Source: an uncultured Oscillospiraceae bacterium
GTDB taxonomy: Bacteria > Bacillota > Clostridia > Oscillospirales > Acutalibacteraceae
DNA: 64,000 nucleotides
Reading direction: 5' to 3'
Assembly: GCA_902492045.1 (NCBI GenBank)
Contig: CABUKB010000001.1
Location: forward strand, 248,001 to 312,000
How positions within the stretch are numbered: position 1 is the first letter of the stretch; the number at the start of each line of letters is the position of its first letter. A model generated the notes under the pieces. It saw nothing but the letters and a program-made list of their open reading frames with translations, ran no database searches and had not been told where the DNA came from. The position numbers and the translations under genes are program-made. Positions 9,747-17,455 of the stretch are shown here, in pieces.

Positions 9747-10669
9747 GATTCTTCGCCGCCTTTCCTATTTTCCGGAGTTTGAGCGGATTCGTACCTCCGC
9801 TGATATTCTGTGGGCGAACAGCCCATGATCTTTTTAAAAACCTTGCCGAAAGATTGCGCGGACTCATAATTGAGAGCCGAAGCGATCTGTGTGATGGATG
9901 ATTTCTTGTATTTGAGCAAATCGAGGCTTGCCTCGATTTTTTTCATGCTGACATAAGCCTGAAGGGTGGTCCCCATCTTCTCCCGGAAAAGGTGGGACAG
10001 ATAGCTGTGACTGTACCCCAGATTCTCCGCAATCCCCCGGACCGAATCAATCTCGAAGATGTTGTTGTCGATATAGCGGATAATGGAATAAACCGACTGG
10101 CCGATCATTTTCTGTCCCTCCCGGGGGACAAAGACATTCGGCCTGACCGACAGCAGCAGGCGGTAAATCTGAATGAGAATCTCCTTGATGTAGCATTCGA
10201 CCATGATGTCGTTGAAAACCGGCTTGCTGTACATCTCGTTGATGAGCATGTAGATCAGCGTGCGGACATCGCCCGTGTCCCGAATCAGATAGGAGGGAGG
10301 ATCGGCAAAAATCCGCATGATATCCCGCAGATCCTGCCGGTCAAACTCCTCGATGAACTCAAACCCGATATAAGCGAAACGCAGGTTTTGATTCTTCTCC
10401 GCTACGATGCGGTGGGTTTTTCCCGCCGGAACAACATGGATATCGCCCTGCTTGGCGGGCAGGGCTGTTCCATCCGTATAAAAGATTCCCTGTCCGGATA
10501 CCACATAACTGATTTCGTGGCAGCTTTGCAGATGGGTGGGCATTTCATAACCCGGTTCTGTACTCAGTTCCCCGATCTGCCAAACCTTGACGAATTCCAT
10601 CGGAAGCGGATGATCGAAATATGTCGTTTCAAATTCAAAAAGCCGTCCGTTGTATCCGCTTTTTAACAC
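9743..10669 (-). CDS. AraC-family transcriptional regulator with cupin sensor domain
   Basis: The protein has 308 residues from a GTG start at 10669, which has AGGGGGAAG 6-10 bases upstream; longer versions would run into the neighbouring gene. The N-terminal half reads as an AraC-type cupin (for example HEISYVVSGQG, then DIHVVPAGKTHR), the likely ligand sensor. The C-terminal 100 residues hold two helix-turn-helix motifs (VRGIAENLGYSHSYLSHLF and ITQIASALNYESAQSFGKVF) ending in the family phrase GCSPTEYQRR. It overlaps the binding-protein start by 4 bases. It probably activates this transport locus in response to a sugar. Confidence 0.9.
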   Translation of the reverse strand: MLKSGYNGRLFEFETTYFDHPLPMEFVKVWQIGELSTEPGYEMPTHLQSCHEISYVVSGQGIFYTDGTALPAKQGDIHVVPAGKTHRIVAEKNQNLRFAYIGFEFIEEFDRQDLRDIMRIFADPPSYLIRDTGDVRTLIYMLINEMYSKPVFNDIMVECYIKEILIQIYRLLLSVRPNVFVPREGQKMIGQSVYSIIRYIDNNIFEIDSVRGIAENLGYSHSYLSHLFREKMGTTLQAYVSMKKIEASLDLLKYKKSSITQIASALNYESAQSFGKVFKKIMGCSPTEYQRRYESAQTPENRKGGEES

Positions 10670-10691
10670 GCCGCTTCCCCCTGTATTTCCC

Positions 10692-11657
10692 TCAAACGTC
10701 CGCCTTTCCGGACAAAATGCGGGCATACGTCTGAATATCCGGTTTTTGCCCGTACAAGTTGTAATAATCCTCCCCCAAATAACAGGCAAAACACGTCACG
10801 CTGTCAATTCCCAGGCTTTCATAATAAGCCACGTCTTTTGCCAGGGTCTCTGCATTATAAGTAAAAGACTTAGGCGGCTTTTTCCAGCCGGAATTCATGG
10901 AATTGTCCAGCCAATAATCCAGCGCCTGCGCGTTTTCCCGGCCAAAGAACGACAGCAGGTCGGGCAGGGTGGCAATCTGCTTGCGGTTTTTCTCGCTTTC
11001 AGGTTCGTTCAGTCCCCGGTCGAAATCCCGGATCATCGGCGCGAATTCCAGAAAAATGCCTTTCTCCGGTTTCACAATCTGCGGCACGGCAAGCGTGTCG
11101 TGATACGCGAGAAAACACTGTTTGGCCTCCGGGTTTACCGAGCGCAGACCGCGCAGGATCGCGTTATATACCGTCAGAGCGGCATCGGAAGCGGAGTACT
11201 TCTGGCATTCCGGACACTGGCATTTGGACTCGGGCACGTCGTCCAGCCAAAAATAATAGCGGTTGGAGCGGGGCTTGTAAAATTTGGCCAGCCGGGCGGC
11301 GTTCTCCGAGATGACTTCAAGGGCCTCCCGGTTGGAGAAACAGAAATTGAAGTCGCCCGTCCGTTCTCCCTTTTCGTTCATTCGGAACCATTCGGGATGC
11401 GCGGCAAACTCTCCACGGGGAAGCAGCCAGGACAAGGCGTGCATTTCCAATTCGACATGGATGCCACGGTCCTCCAGCCGCTCGATCTCGCGGCGGTTTT
11501 CATCGGTCATGAACGCCTCGGCCACCTCAAACGCGGTCCCGCCCTCGGGGGCGACCGGATGAATCCCCAGCACATTCAGATCCGTCTGTTCCAGCATTTC
11601 CGTCCAATAAGGTCCAAATTCATCCGGCATTATGACTACGCCGCGTCTGCTTAACAA
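10692..11657 (-). CDS. DUF4838-like glycoside-hydrolase-fold protein
   Basis: A 321-residue cytoplasmic protein without signal peptide. It resembles the DUF4838 / alpha-glucuronidase-like TIM-barrel group: there is a YYFWLDDVPE segment followed at once by a C-x-C-x2-C cluster (KCQCPECQKY, about residues 188-197), plus a barrel-like alternation of strands and helices. The acidic pair in WLDD could be catalytic, but no activity is established. It is the first gene of the minus-strand locus and lies 22 bases before the AraC regulator, so it may process the imported sugar. A more distant hydrolase family is possible. Confidence 0.6.
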   Translation of the reverse strand: MLSRRGVVIMPDEFGPYWTEMLEQTDLNVLGIHPVAPEGGTAFEVAEAFMTDENRREIERLEDRGIHVELEMHALSWLLPRGEFAAHPEWFRMNEKGERTGDFNFCFSNREALEVISENAARLAKFYKPRSNRYYFWLDDVPESKCQCPECQKYSASDAALTVYNAILRGLRSVNPEAKQCFLAYHDTLAVPQIVKPEKGIFLEFAPMIRDFDRGLNEPESEKNRKQIATLPDLLSFFGRENAQALDYWLDNSMNSGWKKPPKSFTYNAETLAKDVAYYESLGIDSVTCFACYLGEDYYNLYGQKPDIQTYARILSGKADV

Positions 11658-11839
11658 TTCCGACCACTCCCAACCACAAATATGGGCACATCAAGAACAA
11701 AGGGCTGCAATCTGTTCATTTTGGACAAACCCGCCGTCCATCCCTTTGCAGGAAGTCAGAGCGGCAATTCCTTGTGCTTATTGCCAAGATTTCCTCGCTT
11801 TTTAAAATGGTTAGCGGGCATAATCCCCAACCCTAACTT

Positions 11840-11845
11840 ATTATA
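11840..11845 (-). promoter_or_regulatory. Candidate -10 box for the sugar-transport locus
   Basis: On the minus strand there is a perfect TATAAT about 185 bases before the DUF4838-like gene. The matching -35 at 17-base spacing (GCTTTT) is poor, which is usual for a promoter that needs an activator such as the AraC protein encoded in the locus. Confidence 0.45.
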
Positions 11846-11847
11846 AT

Positions 11848-11873
11848 CGAAACGTTCTGTAAAAAGCGTTCCG
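11848..11873. promoter_or_regulatory. Dyad next to the -10 box (possible operator)
   Basis: The arms CGAAACG (11848-11854) and CGTTCCG (11867-11873) match at six of seven positions with a 12-base spacer. The dyad covers the -35 position of the candidate promoter, where a regulator would act. Confidence 0.35.
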
Positions 11874-12083
11874 GGATTTGTCGTAATAAGTGTCCTGGTT
11901 TGCTGTCTTTTGTTTGTTATTTTAGGGACTGCAAAAGCCCTATTTTTTGTTGAAACCGCGAATATGGACACGAAAAAAGGGGATTCATCGGACAGCACGG
12001 CGGAGAAATCCGGCATTTTGCCTATATGCGAACCGAAGCCGGGAGGACGCTGTTCCCCCCGGCCTTTTCAAAAATGCGGCGGA

Positions 12084-12470
12084 TTACATGTCGGTTTTCC
12101 ACAGCCCGTGCAGGTTACAGTACGCATAAACAGAAACCGGCTCGTCGTCATCCGTCAGACGGAACTTCACAACCGGCTGACCGTCAAAAGGCAGGTTTTT
12201 GCGCTGGCCCCCCTTGGCGGTCAGCAGATACACCCATTGGATGCTGTGTTCCTCCGACATGGGATGAGGCACACTTCCCACCTCAACGAGAATGGTATCG
12301 CCGTCCCTTTTAACGATGGGAAGGTGCTTTTCCTGCGCTCCTTCCGTCGTATTGGCGATAAGCTCCTGCATGGGCTGTCCGCAGCACAGCAGTTCCCCTC
12401 CCCCGTCGTGGATAACGCCCAGCAGGGTCCCGTCCTTTTTGCACAGATAAAAACGATGATGGTCTTTCAT
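12084..12470 (-). CDS. Desulfoferrodoxin-type superoxide reductase with altered centre I
   Basis: A 128-residue protein that reduces superoxide to peroxide in anaerobes. The catalytic iron site (centre II) is intact: His49 in EKHLPIV, His69 in VPHPM, His75, Cys118 and His121 in YCNLHGLW, with the conserved Glu47-Lys48. The N-terminal desulforedoxin site normally needs four Cys (C-x2-C plus CC). Here Cys10, Cys29 and Cys30 are present, but the second Cys is Asp13 (CKKDG). Centre I is therefore probably missing or unusual, as in class III (neelaredoxin-like) enzymes. ATG follows AAAGGGG. The electron donor is not encoded nearby. Confidence 0.9.
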   Translation of the reverse strand: MKDHHRFYLCKKDGTLLGVIHDGGGELLCCGQPMQELIANTTEGAQEKHLPIVKRDGDTILVEVGSVPHPMSEEHSIQWVYLLTAKGGQRKNLPFDGQPVVKFRLTDDDEPVSVYAYCNLHGLWKTDM

Positions 12471-12564
12471 CCAAGTCGCCCCTTTCTCCGTAATGCCCGG
12501 TTATTGTATGCGAAATCCGGTGCTTTATACCGGGTGATCCCCGAACCCACTGGATGCCGGTGCT

Positions 12565-13491
12565 TTATAACGACCGGAATTCCGAAACGCCGCTTCCCTT
12601 TCGGCGCTGTTGCTCGCACGCGGCAACATATTCCACAATCCGGCCGGCCACATCCACACCGGAGCAGGCGGTGATCCCCGCCATAAAAGCGTTTGAATTG
12701 ACTTCGCACACCAGTGGGCCATCCGCCCCGTGCAGCAGATCCACCCCCGCAAAATCCAGGCCCAAAACCCGGCAGCAGCGGACCGCCAGCGCCTCCTCGG
12801 CCGGGGAAGGGGTATAAGCCAGCGCGTCCCCCCCGTGGCCGATATTGGCCCGGAAATCGTCGTGAGATCGGCGCTCCATCGCCGCGGCCGGCCGGTCCCC
12901 CACCACGTAGATCCGCACATCCCGGCCGGCGCTTTCGGCGATGTATCGCTGCGCGAGAAAAGGCCGGGGGCCCATCGCCCGCGCCAGATTGCGGAATTCT
13001 TCCCGGTCCGCCGCCAGATATACCTGTCCTCCGAAGGACCCATAACACTCCTTGACCACCAGTGGATACCCCAGCCGTTCTTCCGCCCGTTCCAGAAACG
13101 CCTCCTCCGGCCCGTTCATCCCGTCATACGTCATGGGGGCCACCAGAGCCTCCGGCATCGGGAGACCGGCGCGGCAAAGGACCAGTTGTGCCGCCGCCTT
13201 ATCGTCGCATAGCGCAATGGCATCGGCCCGGTTATACAAACGGAGACCGGCGGCCTCCATCGCCCGCGCCAGGCGGATATCCTTATCCCAAAACAGCGCA
13301 AAATCCGCAGCAGACAGAGCCTGTCCCTCTCCCGTCACTCGGATTTCTCCGCCCAATACCGCGGTCAAGCGGGTATTGGGGACCGCCGTTAAGCTCCACC
13401 CGCGTTCCGTGGCCGCACGCTGCAGGCGCTGCACCGGGTCGGGGGGGACAGTCGGATTCCAAAAGCCGTTGTATACAAGGTAACCCGCCAA
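12565..13491 (-). CDS. RimK-like ATP-grasp ligase
   Basis: A 308-residue protein of the ATP-grasp superfamily, which joins an amino acid to a carboxylate through an acyl phosphate. ATP-grasp features include YPLVVKECYGSFGGQV (about 135-150, lysine and glycine-rich loop), FLAQRYIAES, and the metal-binding end GVDLLHG followed by CEVNSNAF, close to RimK/LysX-like ligases. The start is TTG at 13491, 6 bases after GGGAGG and just behind the stop of the upstream cation transporter. The substrate is unknown. Confidence 0.8.
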   Translation of the reverse strand: MAGYLVYNGFWNPTVPPDPVQRLQRAATERGWSLTAVPNTRLTAVLGGEIRVTGEGQALSAADFALFWDKDIRLARAMEAAGLRLYNRADAIALCDDKAAAQLVLCRAGLPMPEALVAPMTYDGMNGPEEAFLERAEERLGYPLVVKECYGSFGGQVYLAADREEFRNLARAMGPRPFLAQRYIAESAGRDVRIYVVGDRPAAAMERRSHDDFRANIGHGGDALAYTPSPAEEALAVRCCRVLGLDFAGVDLLHGADGPLVCEVNSNAFMAGITACSGVDVAGRIVEYVAACEQQRRKGSGVSEFRSL

Positions 13492-13507
13492 CCGTATCCC
13501 TCCCGCC

Positions 13508-14674
13508 TCAGGTATAACTGTGTTCCACCGTCGCCACGACAAACAGTTTTGGATCCAGCCGTTGGAGCCGTTGCTCGGCCTCCTGCCCGACGGAGTGTTC
13601 CAGCCGATAGCCGTAAGGCACCACCAAATCGAAAATCAGGTTGGTATGGGTCTCTCCGAAAACGACCCGGAAATCGTGCATTTCCAGCCGTTCGTCCATA
13701 TCCTTCAACACGGCCTCGACCAGCAGGCGGAGCGTCTCCACCCGCTCGTCTTCCGTATCCACCGGATCCATGTGGATACAGGCGACGGCGTGATATTTCT
13801 GCATCAGCTCTTTCTCGATACAGTCGATCCGGTCATGACTGCGCATCAGATCCTCCCGGCAGGGAACTTCCGCATGCAGGGAAATCACGCATCGGCCGGG
13901 ACCGTAATTATGGACCATGACATCGTGAACCCCGACGATGCCCTCATGCGACAGGACCAGTTCCTTGATCCCCCGGACCATCTCCGGGTCGGGCGCCTGC
14001 CCGAGCAAGGGGGACACCGCCTCCCGCACAATGGAAAACCCCGACCAGATGACAAACAGCGCCACTGCGGCGCCCACATACCCGTCAATCGCCACACCGG
14101 TCTGCCATCCCACCAGGGCGGAAACAAATACCACCCCCGTACAGATGCAGTCGTTCCGGCTGTCCGCACAGGCGGCTTTCAAGGTTTCGGAGCGAATAAT
14201 GCCGCCGATTTTCCGATAAAACAGCGCCATCCACAGCTTGACGAGGATGGATGCCGCCAGGATCACGAGGGGCAGCACCGAGAATTCGGTGGGGGTCGGG
14301 TGGAGAATTTTGTCGACGGCTGATCTGGCCAGTTCCAGCCCCGCCGCAATAATCAGCACTGCAACCGCGAGAGCCGAAAGATACTCCATCCGGCCGTGGC
14401 CGAAAGGATGCTCTTTATCGGGCGGAGCGGAGGAGAGCTTGAATCCCACCAGCGTGACGATGGAGGAACCCGCGTCGGAAAGGTTGTTGAACGCATCGGC
14501 TACAATCGCCACGCTGCCGGAAAGCAAGCCCGCGGCCGTCTTGGCGAGAAACAGCAGCACGTTGGCCGTCAGCCCCGAGACCCCTGCCAAACGCCCGTAG
14601 GCGTACCGCACCCGCGCATTGTCCACCTCTTCCCGGTTTTTGACAAAGGTCCGGATGAGCGCATCTGTCAGCAT
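13508..14674 (-). CDS. Cation diffusion facilitator (CDF) metal exporter
   Basis: This 388-residue protein has five to six membrane helices in its first 220 residues and a cytoplasmic C-terminal domain. The paired metal-site motifs of CDF proteins are present: ADAFNNLSDAG in helix 2 and ADSRNDC in helix 5, with HPFGHGRMEYL between helices. The family exports Zn, Fe or Mn by proton antiport; the N-in-LSD versus H/D choice does not settle the metal here. The C-terminal part (about 300-388) is longer than in small CDF proteins. It overlaps the HAD gene by 7 bases. Confidence 0.9.
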   Translation of the reverse strand: MLTDALIRTFVKNREEVDNARVRYAYGRLAGVSGLTANVLLFLAKTAAGLLSGSVAIVADAFNNLSDAGSSIVTLVGFKLSSAPPDKEHPFGHGRMEYLSALAVAVLIIAAGLELARSAVDKILHPTPTEFSVLPLVILAASILVKLWMALFYRKIGGIIRSETLKAACADSRNDCICTGVVFVSALVGWQTGVAIDGYVGAAVALFVIWSGFSIVREAVSPLLGQAPDPEMVRGIKELVLSHEGIVGVHDVMVHNYGPGRCVISLHAEVPCREDLMRSHDRIDCIEKELMQKYHAVACIHMDPVDTEDERVETLRLLVEAVLKDMDERLEMHDFRVVFGETHTNLIFDLVVPYGYRLEHSVGQEAEQRLQRLDPKLFVVATVEHSYT

Positions 14675-15504
14675 ACCAGCCCCTCCATCCTTGCGATGGC
14701 CACGGCCACGCCGTCTTCATCGTTCCCGCCGATGACCTCATCCGCCTGTGCCCTGACCTCCGGAAGGCCGTTATTCACAACGCAGGCCATGTCGGCGGCC
14801 CTGAGCATGGGCAGGTCGTTCAAATTATCTCCAAAGGCGACCACGCGGGCGGCGCCCAGCCGTTGTTGCAAGGCCCTCATCGCCGTATCCTTGCCGGCGC
14901 CGGCGTGAAAAATCTCCATGAACCAGTTGTTTTCCATATAGACATCCCGATAGACGACGGTCTGAATGCCCGGGACAGAGGATAGCGCAGCGGCCAGCGC
15001 CTCCATTTTTTCCCGTGTATCCTGCAGGGAGAAATAAAAGCCCCCTCTTTCCGGTTCGTATACCGGTGAGATTCGGATACAGCCGGGAAAACGGGCGTTG
15101 CGTTTTTCCACAAAGGTCTTCTCCCCCGCCGACGTAGCGCCGGCAGTGACCCCCTGCACCTCATCCCCTTTCACCTGATACAGCAACGGGTTTTTTCCGT
15201 ATTCCGCGCAGATATCCAGAATCCGCCGTATGGTTTCCGGCGCGAGGTCCAGCGATTCCAACACCCTCCCCCGAGCCATGTCGTACAGCATCGACCCGTT
15301 TCCCAACACGAAGGGCACGTTCCATCTCACCCCTCCGAGATCCAGCATTTTCAGGCCGATCAGGGTCCGGGCCGTCGCGACGGAAAAAAAGCCGCCTGCA
15401 TCAATCAGGCGATTGAGAATCTCGGCGGTCTTGGAAGTCAGCCGGGCACCGGGGGCCAGCAGTGTCCCGTCGAGATCGCTGATATACAACGTTTTGGCAG
15501 GCAT
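14668..15504 (-). CDS. Cof-type HAD-IIB phosphatase
   Basis: A 278-residue haloacid-dehalogenase phosphatase. Motif I is ISDLDGTLL (nucleophile Asp at about 9), motif II is VATART, and the C-terminal motif IV is VAFGDNLNDLPML, with a C2B cap between. Such enzymes dephosphorylate sugar phosphates or nucleotides such as FMN; the substrate cannot be assigned. ATG lies 7 bases after GGGGAGAAAGG. It is the first of the block running into the CDF and RimK-like genes. Confidence 0.9.
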   Translation of the reverse strand: MPAKTLYISDLDGTLLAPGARLTSKTAEILNRLIDAGGFFSVATARTLIGLKMLDLGGVRWNVPFVLGNGSMLYDMARGRVLESLDLAPETIRRILDICAEYGKNPLLYQVKGDEVQGVTAGATSAGEKTFVEKRNARFPGCIRISPVYEPERGGFYFSLQDTREKMEALAAALSSVPGIQTVVYRDVYMENNWFMEIFHAGAGKDTAMRALQQRLGAARVVAFGDNLNDLPMLRAADMACVVNNGLPEVRAQADEVIGGNDEDGVAVAIARMEGLVC

Positions 15505-15574
15505 AACGCCTTTCTCCCCTTTAACACGTAAAATGAGGGATATCCCGCCGCAGACAAACCCGGAGCGCCCTCCC

Positions 15575-16096
15575 TTATTTTATGGGAAGAATCTCCGGTG
15601 CCTCATCGAGGGAACGGAACAAAAAATCAAAATACGGGGCGCCGTAATGGTGAAAGCGGCGGCTTTTCACCATTTCCATCAGTTGCTCACGGGATACCCA
15701 TCGGGCATCCGCCACCTCTTCTTTCTGAAGGCGGAGGGCCGACAGTGGAATGTCCCGGCGGAGCAGCCACAAATCGCAAAGGGAGTTGCGGCGGCGCAGG
15801 CGCCCGAGCAGATGAAGGTCGGAGGGCCGGGCCCGCACGCCCAGTTCCTCGAGCAATTCGCGGGCGGCGGCGGTCACACTGTCCTCCCCCGCCACAGCGG
15901 ATCCTCCGGTCACAGCCCAGGTGTCCGGCATCAGCTTAAGGTGCGGGGCCCGTTTTTGGATAAGCAAATGGCCCTGGGCATTTTCCACCCAAATATGTAC
16001 CACCAAATGATATTGGCCCGGACGGAGCCGCTCTCCCCTAACCAGCGTCTGTCCAAGGGGGCGGCCCGCGCTGTCCAGCAAGTCCCATTTTTCCAT
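15575..16096 (-). CDS. Nudix hydrolase, Idi-like
   Basis: A 173-residue protein with a complete Nudix box at about residues 59-81 (GGSAVAGEDS, then ARELLEELGV), which binds the metal for cleaving nucleoside diphosphates linked to X. Its layout (WDLLDSAGRPLG at the start) resembles isopentenyl-isomerase-like Nudix proteins that are common in Firmicutes and act as general hydrolases. I chose ATG at 16096 because AAGGAGG lies just upstream; an in-frame ATG at 16147 would add 17 residues without a site. Confidence 0.85.
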   Translation of the reverse strand: MEKWDLLDSAGRPLGQTLVRGERLRPGQYHLVVHIWVENAQGHLLIQKRAPHLKLMPDTWAVTGGSAVAGEDSVTAAARELLEELGVRARPSDLHLLGRLRRRNSLCDLWLLRRDIPLSALRLQKEEVADARWVSREQLMEMVKSRRFHHYGAPYFDFLFRSLDEAPEILPIK

Positions 16097-16435
16097 TACC
16101 CTGCGACCTCCTTTTCGAGCCGGATGGCGTTCTTCAGTCAAAGACAACGTCTTCCATATGGTAATCCTTTTTCCCCGAATTGTCTAGTCCCCTGCCCGAA
16201 GGGGATTCTATCCTTGAAGACAGCGGGATTAAAAATACCGGCGGCAACCGCCTGCCGGATCCCGCCCCGCCTCTCTGCCTAGGCTTTATCGTATGACCGG
16301 GCGGAAACCGGGATATACTAACCGTGTTCTCGCCCGCCCCGGCCGGATCCTTTCGCGTTCTCACCGGCCGGGGCGGGCCGGCCAGCCTGGATGTGAAAGA
16401 GGGAAAGGTGCCCGAAAAAAGTTGGAAATTCTCTC
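16097..16435. other. Gap before the tRNA unit
   Basis: A GC-rich 339-base gap without a gene, lying between divergent transcripts. It contains one long hairpin (listed separately). The rest shows nothing I can name. Confidence 0.5.
16333..16377. repeat. Perfect 14-bp inverted repeat
   Basis: Arms at 16333-16346 and 16364-16377 (CCCGCCCCGGCCGG and its complement) with a 17-base loop. There is no T-run, so it is not a standard terminator. It may be a dispersed palindrome or a strong RNA hairpin. Confidence 0.6.
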
Positions 16436-16464
16436 TTGACATCGCGGGGGATATCGTGTATGAT
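16436..16464 (+). promoter_or_regulatory. Promoter of the tRNA/5S unit
   Basis: TTGACA at 16436-16441, a 17-base spacer and TATGAT at 16459-16464, 20 bases before tRNA-Lys. Near-consensus sigma-A promoter, as expected for stable RNA. Confidence 0.85.
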
Positions 16465-16483
16465 ATTCAAGCAGTTCTGATAT

Positions 16484-16559
16484 GCACCATTAGCTCAGTT
16501 GGTAGAGCACCTGACTCTTAATCAGGGTGTCCCGGGTTCGAGTCCCTGATGGTGCACCA
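16484..16559 (+). tRNA. tRNA-Lys (CTT)
   Basis: A complete cloverleaf of 76 bases with encoded CCA. The acceptor pairs GCACCAT with ATGGTGC, the anticodon loop is CTCTTAA (anticodon CTT) and the T loop is GTTCGAGTC. Confidence 0.95.
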
Positions 16560-16562
16560 TAC

Positions 16563-16638
16563 GGCCCGTTGGTCAAGTGGCCTAAGACTCCGGCCTCTCA
16601 CGCCGGCAACACGAGTTCGAATCTCGTACGGGTCACCA
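16563..16638 (+). tRNA. tRNA-Glu (CTC)
   Basis: A 76-base cloverleaf with CCA. The acceptor pairs GGCCCGT with ACGGGTC (one G-T pair). The anticodon stem CCGGC/GCCGG encloses CTCTCAC, giving anticodon CTC for GAG codons. It lies 3 bases after tRNA-Lys. Confidence 0.93.
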
Positions 16639-16640
16639 TA

Positions 16641-16756
16641 GTCGGTGTCGATGGCGGTGGGGGTACACCCGTTCCCATCCCGAACACGGCAGTTAAGCCC
16701 ACTTGCGCCCACGATACTTGGCTGGTAGCGGCCCGGGAAAATAGGCAGACGCCGAC
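16641..16756 (+). rRNA. rrf: 5S ribosomal RNA
   Basis: A 116-base RNA with terminal pairing GTCGGTGTC / GACGCCGAC and the conserved central run CCCGAACACGGCAGTTAAGC. It sits between tRNA-Glu and tRNA-Asn; no 16S or 23S gene is in the window, so it is unlinked from them here. Confidence 0.95.
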
Positions 16757-16782
16757 TTCGTGGGGATTTCCCCACTTTATAT

Positions 16783-16858
16783 TCCTCCTTAGCTCAGTTG
16801 GTAGAGCATGCGGCTGTTAACCGCAGGGTCGTTGGTTCGAGCCCAACAGGGGGAGCCA
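16783..16858 (+). tRNA. tRNA-Asn (GTT)
   Basis: A 76-base cloverleaf with CCA. The acceptor pairs TCCTCCT with AGGGGGA. The anticodon loop is CTGTTAA (anticodon GTT). It is the last gene of the unit, followed directly by a terminator. Confidence 0.95.
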
Positions 16859-16860
16859 GA

Positions 16861-16904
16861 AATGGCCTGTAAAATCAAGATTTTACAGGCCATTATATTT
16901 TTTT
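16861..16904 (+). terminator. Terminator of the tRNA/5S unit
   Basis: A perfect 16-bp stem (16861-16876 with 16879-16894) followed by a T-rich tail (TATTTTTTT). Confidence 0.9.
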
Positions 16905-17027
16905 GAGAATCCCTTTGAAAAGGCCGTATCGTACGCGCGCCTGCAAACGTAGCCGTGTGATTGTTAACCGAAAAATTGACTCACGGATGCATGGCATACC
17001 ATTTTCTTTTCTAAGAAAAGACTTTTG

Positions 17028-17060
17028 AAACCTTCTGCTTGTTTTGCAGAGGGTTTTTAT
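17028..17060 (+). terminator. Terminator-like hairpin
   Basis: Stem AAACCTTCTGC with GCAGAGGGTTT (one G-T pair, 7-base loop), then TTATTTC. No gene clearly ends here, so it may belong to a lost gene. Confidence 0.5.
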
Positions 17061-17255
17061 TTCATCTATCATACTCCCTTCGGAGGCGATAAAAATATTC
17101 AAGGAGAACATGTATCAAAAAAACCAACCGTATTTCTGAGGAAATACAACAATAACGAACCGCCGGCTCGGGACATCCGCAGGCGAATGGAGAAAGGCAG
17201 GGCGCTGGATATGGCGGACGATGTTCTGCTGATTACCAATCAGGAGATAACTTGT

Positions 17256-17284
17256 TTGGTATTTTGCACTTTTTATGATATATT
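17256..17284 (+). promoter_or_regulatory. Candidate promoter of the two-component pair
   Basis: TTGGTA, a 17-base spacer, then TATATT. It would give a leader of about 165 bases before the response regulator. Confidence 0.4.
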
Positions 17285-17455
17285 AAAAATTAACGTAACG
17301 GCAGCGAATCCGTACATAGGAGAAATATGTGCGACAGCCAATATTCGGAAAGTTTGGTAAGCGATTATATTCGATTCCCCTAAGTGTTGAATACGGGTGA
17401 CGCAAGAGATAGCGGATATTTCAGACGTTTGCCATAGGATAGACGGTGGTGAAAT

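Larger units (their letters stand above)
11658..12083. other. Intergenic control region of the sugar-transport locus
   Basis: This is a 426-base gap with no convincing gene; the frames that stay open across it have no ribosome site. It is AT-rich in the centre and holds the only promoter-like sequence facing the sugar locus, plus a dyad (both listed separately). Near 12046-12071 there is an imperfect GC hairpin (GCCGGG / CCCGGC) that could act as a weak terminator. Confidence 0.6.
16905..17455 (+). other. Left end of the accessory island, no firm gene
   Basis: A 551-base, AT-richer stretch. It holds a terminator-like hairpin, a promoter-like pair upstream of the response regulator, and a 9-codon frame at 17110-17139 (MYQKNQPYF) behind AAGGAG. 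A longer overlapping frame to 17360 has no match I recognise. It may be the decayed remains of a mobile element. Confidence 0.4.

Noticed and set aside
11756..12016. Small open frame in the intergenic control region
   Set aside because: No ribosome site, covers the promoter-like sequence, and its product resembles nothing.
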